Origin: CALDOK01 sp964481655
Lineage (GTDB): Bacteria > Myxococcota_A > UBA796 > JAFGLY01
DNA: 22,356 nucleotides
NCBI GenBank assembly: GCA_964481655.1
Contig: CAYZVO010000158.1
Location: forward strand, 1-22,356
Reading direction: 5' to 3'
Under the pieces are notes generated by a model. The model was not told the DNA's origin and searched no databases. It was given only the letters and a program-made list of their open reading frames with translations. Shown here piece by piece: positions 7,498-15,726 of the stretch. The translations under genes and the position numbers were made by a program. The first letter of the stretch is position 1; every line of letters begins with the position of its first letter.

Positions 7498-8070
7498 ATG
7501 TCCGTGTCCATCACCATCGCCCTCGCCCTCCTGACCACCGGCGCCGCCCAGGCCGACAGCTACCTCGACGAGACCTGCGTCGAGTGCGGCACCTGCGACC
7601 CCTTCCCCACCGTCATCGACGAGGCGGACGTCGAGGTCGAGTGGAGCCTTGTGAACGTCGACGCGCTCACGCTGGTGAGCATCGAGGGCCTGGAGGCCGA
7701 GTATGTCCCCGACGCCCGGGCCTGCCAGGCCGACAGCCAGGGCACCTGGCACGCGCTCACCTTCGTCTTCGCACTGCCCATCGATGAGTGGTCCTACTAC
7801 GGCATGATGATGAAGCACTGGGACCAGCAAGGCAGCCTGCTGGGGGGCCCCCTGAACGCCGAGATCGAATACCTCGACCGCGATGGCACCCTGTGGCTGG
7901 TGGAGCTGGGCGATCTGGACCGCGTGCACGGCAGCTTGTTGTGGGACGACCACACCAGCTCCAACGGCTACGCGACGGACCCCGACCACCCAGGCAGCTT
8001 CCTCTACGAGCTCACCCTCGAGCCGGCCTGGGGCACCGTCTCCGCCTGGGTGCCCAGCCGCGGCTGGTAG
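7498..8070 (+). CDS. Secreted hypothetical protein with an N-terminal CxxCxxC
   Basis: I do not recognise this 190-residue protein. The N terminus is a signal peptide (MSVSITIALALLTTGAAQA, cleavage expected after AQA). The mature protein begins DSYLDETCVECGTCDPF, a CxxCxxC cluster, followed by an acidic beta-rich-looking body with many Trp and Tyr and one more Cys (DARACQAD). It probably works in the periplasm or outside, where the cysteines would form disulfides or bind metal. The start is set by GGGAG six bases before the ATG. The frame is open far upstream, but that part is antisense to glnS. It is transcribed away from glnS and followed after 52 bases by the ArsC-like gene. Possible roles are purely speculative. 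Confidence 0.8.
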   Translation: MSVSITIALALLTTGAAQADSYLDETCVECGTCDPFPTVIDEADVEVEWSLVNVDALTLVSIEGLEAEYVPDARACQADSQGTWHALTFVFALPIDEWSYYGMMMKHWDQQGSLLGGPLNAEIEYLDRDGTLWLVELGDLDRVHGSLLWDDHTSSNGYATDPDHPGSFLYELTLEPAWGTVSAWVPSRGW

Positions 8071-8122
8071 CGGGGCGACCGGGACGGGATACGCTCGGGG
8101 CCTTCCCACCAAGGAGATTCCC

Positions 8123-8473
8123 ATGAGTGTCACCCTCTACGGCATCCCCAGCTGCGGTACCGTCAAGAAGGCCCGCAAGTGGCTCGAGGCCAACGGCATC
8201 GAGTACAGCTGGGTCGACTTCCGTGCCACCGCCCCGGAGCCTGAGCGCGTGGCGGGCTGGATGGCCGAGTTCGGCTCCAAGCCCATGCGCAACACCAGCG
8301 GCGGCGCCTACCGCGCCCAGCCCCCGGAGAAGAAGACCTGGGGAGACGCCGAGTGGCTGCCGCTGATGCAGGCCGACCCCATGCTGCTCAAGCGCCCGGT
8401 GGTCGAGATCGACGGGAAGCCCGCGACCGTGGGCTTCAAGGAGCCGGTGTACGCGGAGCTGTTCGGCAAGTAG
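8123..8473 (+). CDS. YffB/Spx-type protein of the arsenate reductase (ArsC) fold
   Basis: This 116-residue thioredoxin-fold protein starts MSVTLYGIPSCGTVKKARKW, matching the YffB pattern (LYGI..C.T.KKA..WLE) with the redox Cys at residue 11. The second half has NTSGGAYR, LLKRPVVEIDGKP and VGF, all standard for the family. Only one Cys is present, so there is no CxxC as in Spx, and the three-Cys relay of classical arsenate reductases is absent. E. coli YffB is known to use glutathione and its true substrate is unclear; true arsenate reduction is therefore unproven here. AAGGAG six bases upstream fixes the start. No ars genes lie nearby. A GC-rich repeat follows the stop. Confidence 0.93.
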   Translation: MSVTLYGIPSCGTVKKARKWLEANGIEYSWVDFRATAPEPERVAGWMAEFGSKPMRNTSGGAYRAQPPEKKTWGDAEWLPLMQADPMLLKRPVVEIDGKPATVGFKEPVYAELFGK

Positions 8474-8475
8474 TC

Positions 8476-8516
8476 CCCCTCTCCCCCGGCCCCTCTCCCC
8501 CAGGGGAGAAAGGGGG
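8476..8516. repeat. C-rich direct and inverted repeat between the ArsC-like and methyltransferase genes
   Basis: CCCCTCTCCCCC occurs twice (8476-8487 and 8490-8501). The second copy faces GGGGAGA at 8503-8509, with GGGGG just beyond, so the transcript can form a very stable hairpin. Similar CCCTCTCCC/GGGAGAGGG elements are scattered repeats in many proteobacterial genomes. No T-tract follows, so it is at best a Rho-independent-like pause or mRNA-stabilising hairpin. It ends ten bases before the methyltransferase start and may cover its ribosome site. Confidence 0.55.
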
Positions 8517-8525
8517 AAAGGTGGA

Positions 8526-10142
8526 ATGAAGTTCGCCGCTGACCAGACCCCCGACAAGCTGCGCGGTGGCTACTACACGCCGCCAGCGCTGGCGGACGTC
8601 CTGCTGGCCTGGGGTCTGGGCTGCGCTCCCGCACGGGCGCTGGAGCCCAGCTGCGGTGACGGCGCGTTCCTGCGGGCGCTGGCGCGGGCGGCGCCGGTCG
8701 AGGGTCCCGAGCTGCACGCGGTGGAGCTGAACGCCGACGAAGCCGGCAAAGCGGACGCGGCCATGGACGCCTACCGCACAGTGGGTGGCCGCGGCGCCGT
8801 GCTGCAGGCCGACTACCTGCGCCACGCCCTGCGGGACGAGACCCGCTACGACCTGGTGCTCGGGAACCCGCCCTATGTGCGCTACCAATACCTGGGCAAG
8901 GAGACCATCCACAGCGCCCAGGCCCTGCTCGAGCGCTGGGGCCTCCCCCTGCCCCGCCACGCGTCGTCCTGGGCGCCCTTCGTGGTCGATGGCGTCAGCC
9001 GCTTGCGGCCCGGTGGTCGCCTGGGCATGGTCATCCCCGCGGAGCTGCTGCAGGTGGCCTACACCGCCCCGCTGCGGGCCTGGCTGGCCGAGCAGGGGCT
9101 GGTGCGGGTGCTGCGCTTCCGCACCCTGGTCTTCCCCGAGGTCCAGCAAGAGGTCGTGCTGCTGCTGGTGGAGCGCGGCGAGGCCCGCGGGGTGCGGGTG
9201 ATCGAGCTGGACGACATCGACGCCCTGCAGGGACTCGACCCCGACGCCATCGCCTGCGTCGCCCCCGAGGCCCTCCCGCAGGGGGCCAAGTGGACGGGCT
9301 ACGCCCTCGAGCCCGAGGCCCTGGCCGCGGTCCGAGAGGCCTTCGCCCACCCCGAGGTGCAGGGCTTCGACGCCGTGGCCGAGGTCTGCGTCGGGGTGGT
9401 CACCGGCGCCAACCGCGTGTTCTGCGTGGACGAGGCCACCGCCACCACCCACCAGCTCGAGCCCGCCGCCCTGCCCATGTTCGGCCGCAGCGCCGAGGCC
9501 GCGGGCCTGGGCTTCACCAGCGCGGACCACGCCGCCAACCGGGCCGCTGGGCGCCGCTGTTGGATGCTGGATCTGCCGCCGGTGCCACGGCCCGAGCTCC
9601 CCGAGCCCTGGCAGCGCTACCTGGCCCAGGCCGAAGCCGAGGGCATCCACCATCGCTACAAGTGCCGGGTGCGCGAGCCCTGGTGGGCGGTCCCCAGCAT
9701 CCACGCCGCGCCGGTGGCCCTGTTCAAGCGCTGCCACGCCCTCACCCGCCTGATCCTGAACGAGGCCAGGGCCCACACCACCGACACCGTCTACCGGGTC
9801 ACGCCGCGGGACGGCGTCGCCCCCCGAGACCTGGTGGTCTCCTTCCTCAACAGCCTGACCATGCTCAGTGTCGAGCTGTGCGGCCGCTCCTACGGCGGCG
9901 GCGTGCTCGAGCTCATCCCTACCGAGATCCGGCAGCTGAGGGTGCCGCTGGTGGCGGCCAGCCCCGAGGCCTTCGCCGAGCTCGACGGGCTGCTGCGCGC
10001 CGGGGCCCCCCCGGAGGCTGTGCTCGACGCCGGCGACCGCTGGGTGCTGGAGCGCGGGCTGGGGCTGGACACCGCCGTGATCGCCGACCTGCGCGAGGCC
10101 TGGCGCGCCCTGATGAGCCGGCGGCTGGGGCGGAGGGGCTGA
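8526..10142 (+). CDS. Adenine-N6 DNA methyltransferase, orphan (TaqI/Eco57I-like layout)
   Basis: This 538-residue protein transfers a methyl group from S-adenosylmethionine to adenine N6 in a DNA target. Motif X is GGYYTPP (14-20), motif I EPSCGDGAFL (40-49), an acidic motif III D97, and the catalytic motif IV NPPYVRYQ (114-121). The C-terminal half is the target-recognition region and contains the family-typical GRSYGGGVLELIPTE. The order X-I-IV-TRD is that of TaqI and Eco57I methylases. The ATG at 8526 gives the intact motif X; AAAGG/GGTGG lies just before it. No restriction endonuclease, specificity subunit or defence gene is adjacent, so it is either a solitary methylase or uses an unlinked partner. 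The target sequence cannot be read. Confidence 0.9.
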   Translation: MKFAADQTPDKLRGGYYTPPALADVLLAWGLGCAPARALEPSCGDGAFLRALARAAPVEGPELHAVELNADEAGKADAAMDAYRTVGGRGAVLQADYLRHALRDETRYDLVLGNPPYVRYQYLGKETIHSAQALLERWGLPLPRHASSWAPFVVDGVSRLRPGGRLGMVIPAELLQVAYTAPLRAWLAEQGLVRVLRFRTLVFPEVQQEVVLLLVERGEARGVRVIELDDIDALQGLDPDAIACVAPEALPQGAKWTGYALEPEALAAVREAFAHPEVQGFDAVAEVCVGVVTGANRVFCVDEATATTHQLEPAALPMFGRSAEAAGLGFTSADHAANRAAGRRCWMLDLPPVPRPELPEPWQRYLAQAEAEGIHHRYKCRVREPWWAVPSIHAAPVALFKRCHALTRLILNEARAHTTDTVYRVTPRDGVAPRDLVVSFLNSLTMLSVELCGRSYGGGVLELIPTEIRQLRVPLVAASPEAFAELDGLLRAGAPPEAVLDAGDRWVLERGLGLDTAVIADLREAWRALMSRRLGRRG

Positions 10143-10189
10143 CCCGCCACCGGATGATACGGGCTGAGCCCCCGCGCACGAGGCCCGCC

Positions 10190-10705
10190 ATGCCCAGCCC
10201 CCTCACCCCGCTCCTGCTCACCGGGGCACTGGCACAGACCCCAGCCACGGACACCGCCTGCAAGGACCTGCTCGAGGTCGTGAAGCGCGAGATCCCGGCG
10301 GTGCAGGCCGGCGAGGTCAGCGTCTCCGCCTGCGCCTTCGATCCCGGCTACCGCGCCAAGATCATGGTGAGCGGCGGGCCGGATCCCGTGGGGGCCGTAG
10401 TGGGGCCCGAGGGGGTGTACATCCAGGCCGTGGTCGAGGCCATGAAGGGCCTGCCCATCGACATCCTGCCCCACAGCGACGATCCCGCCAAGCAGGTCGC
10501 CTACGCCCTGTCGCCGGCGGTCATCACGCGCATCTACCTGGACGAGGAGGGCAAGGTGATGGACCTGGTGCTGGCAGACGACCAGATCGAGAAGGCCGCG
10601 GGTCCCGACGGACGGCAGCTCGCCATGGCCGCGGAGCTCACCGGCTACACCCTGAACCTGTTCAACCCCATCCAGGCGGCCACTCTCGAGGCCTCGATGG
10701 AGTAG
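10190..10705 (+). CDS. NusA-type tandem KH-domain protein with an apparent signal peptide
   Basis: Residues 34-158 of this 171-residue protein line up along their whole length with the KH1-KH2 module of bacterial NusA: IPAVQAGEV, DPGYRAKI.V, DPVGAVVGPEG..IQAVVE, IDIL..SDDPAKQV, ALSPAV, DEEGKVMDL, then GPDGRQLA..AELTGY. The two KH GxxG loops are GPEG (72-75) and GPDG (138-141). Missing are NusA's RNA-polymerase-binding N-terminal domain, the S1 domain and the acidic repeats. Instead residues 1-16 (MPSPLTPLLLTGALAQ) look like a signal peptide with an ALA-type cleavage site, then two Cys (24, 48). Both GxxG loops carry an acidic residue where E. coli NusA has Arg/Asn, so RNA binding is doubtful. 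GAGG six bases before the ATG supports this start; an in-frame ATG at 10154 would add an Arg-rich n-region. Export is inference. Confidence 0.82.
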   Translation: MPSPLTPLLLTGALAQTPATDTACKDLLEVVKREIPAVQAGEVSVSACAFDPGYRAKIMVSGGPDPVGAVVGPEGVYIQAVVEAMKGLPIDILPHSDDPAKQVAYALSPAVITRIYLDEEGKVMDLVLADDQIEKAAGPDGRQLAMAAELTGYTLNLFNPIQAATLEASME

Positions 10706-10724
10706 GATGGGGCCAGGAGCTGCC

Positions 10725-12097
<1,373 letters not shown>

Positions 12098-12101
<4 letters not shown>

Positions 12102-12814
12102 CCGAACTGCCAGCCGACCCCGAGGCCCAGCGTGGGGGTGAAGAAGCGGCGGGAGGACAGCTCCTCCAGCCCCTGGTTGGCCTCGTCCACGACCTTGCGC
12201 TCCGGTGGCCTGGCGCCGTCGCCGGGCTCGAGCACGGTCCGCGCCGAGCGCAGCCCCAGGCCGCCCGCTGAGAAGCGCACCACCACACGCTCGGCCAGGA
12301 GCCAGTCCCAGCCCACCGAGCCGCCGAGCAGGGTGGCCCGCATGGACATGGCGTAGGGGTCGGGGCTCAGGCTGGGGTCCGCGTCGCTCGCGGACTTGGC
12401 GGCGCTGATGGCGGCGTCCGACACACCGAGGGCCGTGGCCACCAGCTCGGGGCTGGCGGTGCTGTCGCAGCGCAGGTGGCGCAGATCGCCGGCGACCCAC
12501 AGCCCCGCGGCCTCGAAGGGCCGCCAGCCCACGGAGCCACCGAGCACCCAGGCGGAGCTCGCGGTCTCACCGACCGCGGCCGCGCCTTCGTCGTCCACCA
12601 GGCCCAGGGAGGCGCTGGCCTCGCTGGCGCCGTAGATCAGCACACCGGGCAGCCGCCCGACGCTGCCACCGACGCGCAGCCGACCCGGCCCCTCGAGGGT
12701 GGTGTGCACCCCGGTGCTCACCGGCAGCTCGGCGCCCGCACCCACGGCCAGGGACCAGGGTCCGTCGCCGGCGACGGCGCTGGCGATGCCAGCGATGAGG
12801 GGCAGGAGGATCAC
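12098..12814 (-). CDS. Exported probable outer-membrane beta-barrel protein
   Basis: This 238-residue protein begins with a signal peptide (MILLPLIAGIASAVAG). The rest is rich in alternating hydrophobic/Gly/Ser strands: SLAVGAGAELPV, LRVGGSVG, AWVLGGSVGWRP, LLGGSVGWDWLL, VVRFSAGGLGLR. It ends LGLGVGWQFG with an aromatic residue next to last, as is common in outer-membrane barrels. A polar loop at about 120-160 is Ala/Ser/Asp rich. I cannot assign a family. The start codon is GTG; it is the first start in the frame and no strong ribosome site precedes it. It is divergent from the lipoprotein gene across 180 bases and convergent with the Pro-Glu protein gene, sharing four bases. Confidence 0.72.
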
Positions 12815-12905
12815 GGTGGTGCTCGCGGGTGAGGATCAGAACATGGGCGCGATCGCCGCCTTGGATCGCCGGATCCTGTCACGACTTGTTGCATCCCCGG
12901 GGTTT

Positions 12906-12925
12906 GACAGGAATCCGACAGGAAT
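12906..12925 (+). promoter_or_regulatory. GACAGGAAT direct repeat with 11-base spacing, possible operator
   Basis: GACAGGAAT occurs at 12906-12914 and 12917-12925, so the two copies are one helical turn apart. An inverted TCCTGTC lies at 12874-12880. The first copy is preceded by TT, giving TTGACA, a perfect sigma70 -35 hexamer, but no good -10 follows at 16-18 bases. The whole lies in the divergent region between the barrel and lipoprotein genes. The same GACAGGAATC is seen at 20287-20296 upstream of lhr. A regulator site is plausible but unproven. Confidence 0.35.
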
Positions 12926-12965
12926 GGGCAGGCCGCAGGCGGATGCGACCGCCGCGCTGGTGCGC

Positions 12966-12971
12966 TAGGCT
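12966..12971 (+). promoter_or_regulatory. -10-like element before the lipoprotein gene
   Basis: TAGGCT in the context GCTAGGCTGG fits the TAnnnT form of -10 hexamers in GC-rich bacteria. It lies 23 bases before the ATG at 12995, leaving room for a short leader and the GAGG ribosome site. No clear -35 is visible at 16-18 bases. Confidence 0.35.
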
Positions 12972-12994
12972 GGCGTCCCCGCCGAGGTCTGCCC

Positions 12995-13570
12995 ATGCTC
13001 CCGCTGCTCGCTCTGCTCGCCGCCTGCACCGTCGAACCGGAGTACCCGGACCTCGGCCCGCAGCTGTACGCCGATCAGGAAGGCCAGGAGATCCATCTCT
13101 TCGTGGAGATCTTCGAGGGCGGCGACCCGGGCCTCGAGGCCCGCTTCGACGTGGTGAACACCGCCGGCGACGACGACCGCTTCGTGCTGAAGCGCCACCG
13201 CTTCGACCCCGAGCTGGCCGACGACCAAGGCGTCGCCTGCGTCGGCGGCCACGGCCTGGTGGACACCGCCGATCCCGACGCGGGGGCCTGCGAGGGCGAG
13301 ACCCCCAGCTGCACCGGCGACTGCCTGCAGTGGTACGGCTTCATCGTCACCGATCCCTGCCAGGACCCCGGCATGACCGCCTACGAGCTGCGCCTGGCCG
13401 GCGAGGAGGACGCCATCACCGTGGAGTCCTTCTACGTCGTGGACTTCGGCGCCGAGTGCGAGGGCGGCTCCTGCAGCGTGCTGCCAGCACCCGCGAGCAT
13501 CACCTGGCTCGGGCTGGCGGGGATGATGCTGATGGGCTGGCGGCGGCGCTACGAGCCCGGATCCTCGTAG
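12995..13570 (+). CDS. Lipoprotein with a C-terminal PEP-CTERM-like sorting tail
   Basis: This 191-residue protein has a minimal signal peptide ending in a lipobox (LLAAC, lipidated Cys at 11). The mature part is acidic with eleven further Cys-free or Cys-poor stretches and several pairs of Cys (82, 99, 106, 110, 122, 155, 160), likely disulfide bonded. The C terminus reads VLPAPASITWLGLAGMMLMG then WRRRYEPGSS: a short Pro-Ala-Ser motif, one hydrophobic helix and an Arg cluster, the layout of PEP-CTERM/VPLPA-CTERM exosortase or MYXO-CTERM signals. Having both anchors is unusual. The ATG at 12995 is the first start in the frame; GAGG lies seven bases upstream. Its last 22 bases overlap the convergent gene, so the tail after RRR may be shaped by that overlap. 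Function unknown. Confidence 0.75.
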   Translation: MLPLLALLAACTVEPEYPDLGPQLYADQEGQEIHLFVEIFEGGDPGLEARFDVVNTAGDDDRFVLKRHRFDPELADDQGVACVGGHGLVDTADPDAGACEGETPSCTGDCLQWYGFIVTDPCQDPGMTAYELRLAGEEDAITVESFYVVDFGAECEGGSCSVLPAPASITWLGLAGMMLMGWRRRYEPGSS

Positions 13571-14724
13571 CGGATCGTGATCTCGTAGAGCATCCCGCAC
13601 TCCTCGGGCTTGGTGGCCCCGCCCGGGGTGCTGTGGGTGCGCTGGCTGAAGTGGGAGCGGCCCAGGTGGTCCAGGATCTTGCCGGCGATGCTGTGGTCGA
13701 AGTCCGGGCACCAGATCACGATCTCGTACTCCATCCCGTAGGTGTCCCGGCCCTGCTCGCAGTCCACGATCATACCGAGGGCCTCCATCTTCCGGCAGTC
13801 TTCCGTGGGGGCGTTGACCATCCAGACCTCCCGCCCGCGCAGCTGTGACAGCTCCGAGATGCCGGTGGTCGCGGCGGCCGGGGCCGTGGCGCCGTCCTTG
13901 GAGAAGATGCCGCCTGCGGTGCCCCCGCTGGCCGGCGGCGCCGTGGCGCTCATGTCGTGGCTGGCACCGTCCTCGTAGCGGATGGTGATCTCGTAGAGCA
14001 TCCCGCACTCGCCGTCGTCGGTGCCCGCGGGCTCGGTCTGGTGGGTGCGCTGGCGGAAGTCCGAGCGGCCCAGGTGGTCGAGGATGGTCCCGGCGATGCT
14101 GTGCTCGAACTCGGTGCACCAGATGACGATCTGGTGCTCCATGCCCATGGTGTTCCTGCCCTGCTCGCAGTCCACGATCATGCCCAGGGCCTCCATCTTG
14201 GCGCAGTCCTGGGGTGGGGCGTTGACCATCCAGATCTGGCGCCCGCGAAGCTGGTCGAGCCGGGAGATGCCATCGCCAGATGAAGCGGCTGGGCTGCCTC
14301 CGGGCTCGTGGCTCACCCCGTCCTGGTAGCGAATGGTGACCTCGTAGAACATGCCGCACTCGGCGTCATCGGTGCCCGGCGGGTAGGTCTGGTGGGTGCG
14401 CTGCTCGAACTCCGGGTGGCCGATGTGGCTCAGGATCTGGCCGGCCAGGCTGTGCTCGAACTGGGTGCACCAGATGACGATCTCGTGCTCCATGCCGAAG
14501 GTGCTCTCGCCCTGGGAGCACTTGACCTCCATGCCCAGGGCCTCGAGCTTGGCGCAGTCCTCGTGGGGGGCGTTCACCATCCAGACCTTCCGGCCCTTCA
14601 GCTGCTCGAGGCTGGTGACCGTGGCGCCCTTGCCCGCGGCCTTGCTGAGGATGGCCTGGCCCAGCGCGGGCATGGGCAGGGCGAGCAGGAGCGTGGCGAA
14701 GAGGGCTCGGAGGGTCACGGACAT
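13549..14724 (-). CDS. Secreted protein of three tandem copies of an unrecognised four-Cys domain
   Basis: This 391-residue protein has a signal peptide (MSVTLRALFATLLLALPMPA, then LGQA) followed by three copies of a domain of about 100 residues at 38-135, 153-252 and 288-388. Ser/Pro/Ala/Gly linkers join them. Each copy reads QL(R/K)GR..WMVNAP..DC.K(L/M)EALGM, then MEHEIVIWC..FEHS(I/L)AG.IL.H(L/I)G, QRTH.T and ECGM.YE(I/V)TIRY. Four Cys are invariant (57/69/86/123; 174/186/203/240; 310/322/339/376), suggesting two disulfides per domain. Repeats 2 and 3 are closest, so the gene grew by stepwise duplication. I do not know this domain. GAGG six bases before the ATG at 14724 fixes the start; a longer frame to 14871 runs into the divergent kinase gene. 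Confidence 0.85.
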   Translation of the reverse strand: MSVTLRALFATLLLALPMPALGQAILSKAAGKGATVTSLEQLKGRKVWMVNAPHEDCAKLEALGMEVKCSQGESTFGMEHEIVIWCTQFEHSLAGQILSHIGHPEFEQRTHQTYPPGTDDAECGMFYEVTIRYQDGVSHEPGGSPAASSGDGISRLDQLRGRQIWMVNAPPQDCAKMEALGMIVDCEQGRNTMGMEHQIVIWCTEFEHSIAGTILDHLGRSDFRQRTHQTEPAGTDDGECGMLYEITIRYEDGASHDMSATAPPASGGTAGGIFSKDGATAPAAATTGISELSQLRGREVWMVNAPTEDCRKMEALGMIVDCEQGRDTYGMEYEIVIWCPDFDHSIAGKILDHLGRSHFSQRTHSTPGGATKPEECGMLYEITIRYEDPGS

Positions 14725-14800
14725 CGGGTTCCTCGCTTGTGGACACGGCCGCTTCAGGAATACACCAGTGCTCCACTCCGCGCCGCTGGACTGCTCACCG

Positions 14801-15718
14801 ATGTCCGATCCCCTCGCCTCCATCGTCGCCCGCGCCACCGGGGCCAGCCAGGCGCAGCGCGGCGCCCGCATCGCCGAGGTCTGGAGCGGCTACGGCCAGA
14901 TCCTGCGCTACCGGCTGCAGGGGGCGGAGCTGCGCACGGTGGTGGTCAAGCACATCGCCCCCGGCCGGGGCAGCGGCCGGGGTCACAACCGCAAGCTGCG
15001 CTCCTACGCCGTGGAGCAGGCGTTCTACGAGCAGTGGGCCCCCCGCTGCGGCGACGCCTGCCGCGTGGCCCGCTGCCTGCACGCCGAGAAGCTCGGCGCC
15101 GAGCGGGTCTTCGTCTTCGAGGACCTGGACGCTGCTGGCTTCGATCGACGCACCCAGCGCCCCTCACGAAGGCAGCTCGAGGCCTGCATCGACTGGCTCG
15201 CCGCCTTCCACGCCCTCTTCCTGGGGGAGCGCCCGCGGGGCCTGTGGAAGACCGGGACCTACTGGCACCTCGAGACCCGCCCCGACGAGCTGCGCGCCAT
15301 GGCCCCCGGCCCCCTGCGCAAGAAGGCCCCGGCCATCGACGCCAAGCTGAGCGCCGCCCGCTTCCAGACCCTCATCCACGGTGACGCCAAGCCCGCCAAC
15401 TTCCTGTTCCGCCGCGACGGCCGCGGGGTGGCCGCGGTGGACTTCCAATACGTGGGCGGCGGTGTGGGTGTGAAAGACCTGGCCTACCTGCTCGCCGGCG
15501 AAGACCAGGGCACGGCCAAGCGCTGCATCGACCACTACTTCCGGGCGCTGACCGGAGCGGTGAGCGGCAGCGACACCAAGGCCCTCGAGGCCGAGTGGCG
15601 CGCGCTGTATCCCTGGGCCTGGGCCGACTTCGAGCGCTTCTTGGCCGGCTGGGCGCCAGGCTGGCGGATGCAGCGCCACGAGCGGGCGATGACGGAGGGG
15701 GTGGTGAAGGGGCGCTGA
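14801..15718 (+). CDS. APH/EcKinase-like small-molecule phosphotransferase
   Basis: This 305-residue protein has the aminoglycoside/choline-kinase fold. The ATP-anchoring Lys is in VVVKHI (Lys50), with a helix Glu near 72-77. The catalytic loop IHGDAKPANFLF gives HGD at 193-195 and Asn200, and the metal-binding Asp is in VDFQYVGGG (Asp214). The HGDAKxANF and DFQYVGGGxGxKDxAYLL pattern is that of the ecdysteroid-kinase-like/CHK branch rather than known antibiotic kinases, so the substrate is probably an alcohol metabolite. It would phosphorylate a hydroxyl in the cytosol. It is divergent from the triplicated secreted protein (76 bases) and stops eight bases before the convergent lhr stop. No resistance context is seen. 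Confidence 0.88.
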   Translation: MSDPLASIVARATGASQAQRGARIAEVWSGYGQILRYRLQGAELRTVVVKHIAPGRGSGRGHNRKLRSYAVEQAFYEQWAPRCGDACRVARCLHAEKLGAERVFVFEDLDAAGFDRRTQRPSRRQLEACIDWLAAFHALFLGERPRGLWKTGTYWHLETRPDELRAMAPGPLRKKAPAIDAKLSAARFQTLIHGDAKPANFLFRRDGRGVAAVDFQYVGGGVGVKDLAYLLAGEDQGTAKRCIDHYFRALTGAVSGSDTKALEAEWRALYPWAWADFERFLAGWAPGWRMQRHERAMTEGVVKGR

Positions 15719-15726
15719 GCGGCCGA

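Noticed and set aside
8123..8473. Arsenate reductase of an ars operon
   Set aside because: YffB-type sequence with a single Cys and no arsR, arsB or acr3 nearby.
8436..9776. 446-codon minus-strand frame opposite the methyltransferase
   Set aside because: Antisense shadow; the plus-strand frame has all methyltransferase motifs.
12965..14359. 464-codon minus-strand frame spanning two genes
   Set aside because: It overlaps the triplicated protein in another frame and looks like Arg/His/Gly-rich shadow sequence.
14801..15718. Aminoglycoside resistance gene
   Set aside because: The kinase motifs fit the EcKinase/CHK branch and no resistance or mobile context is present.
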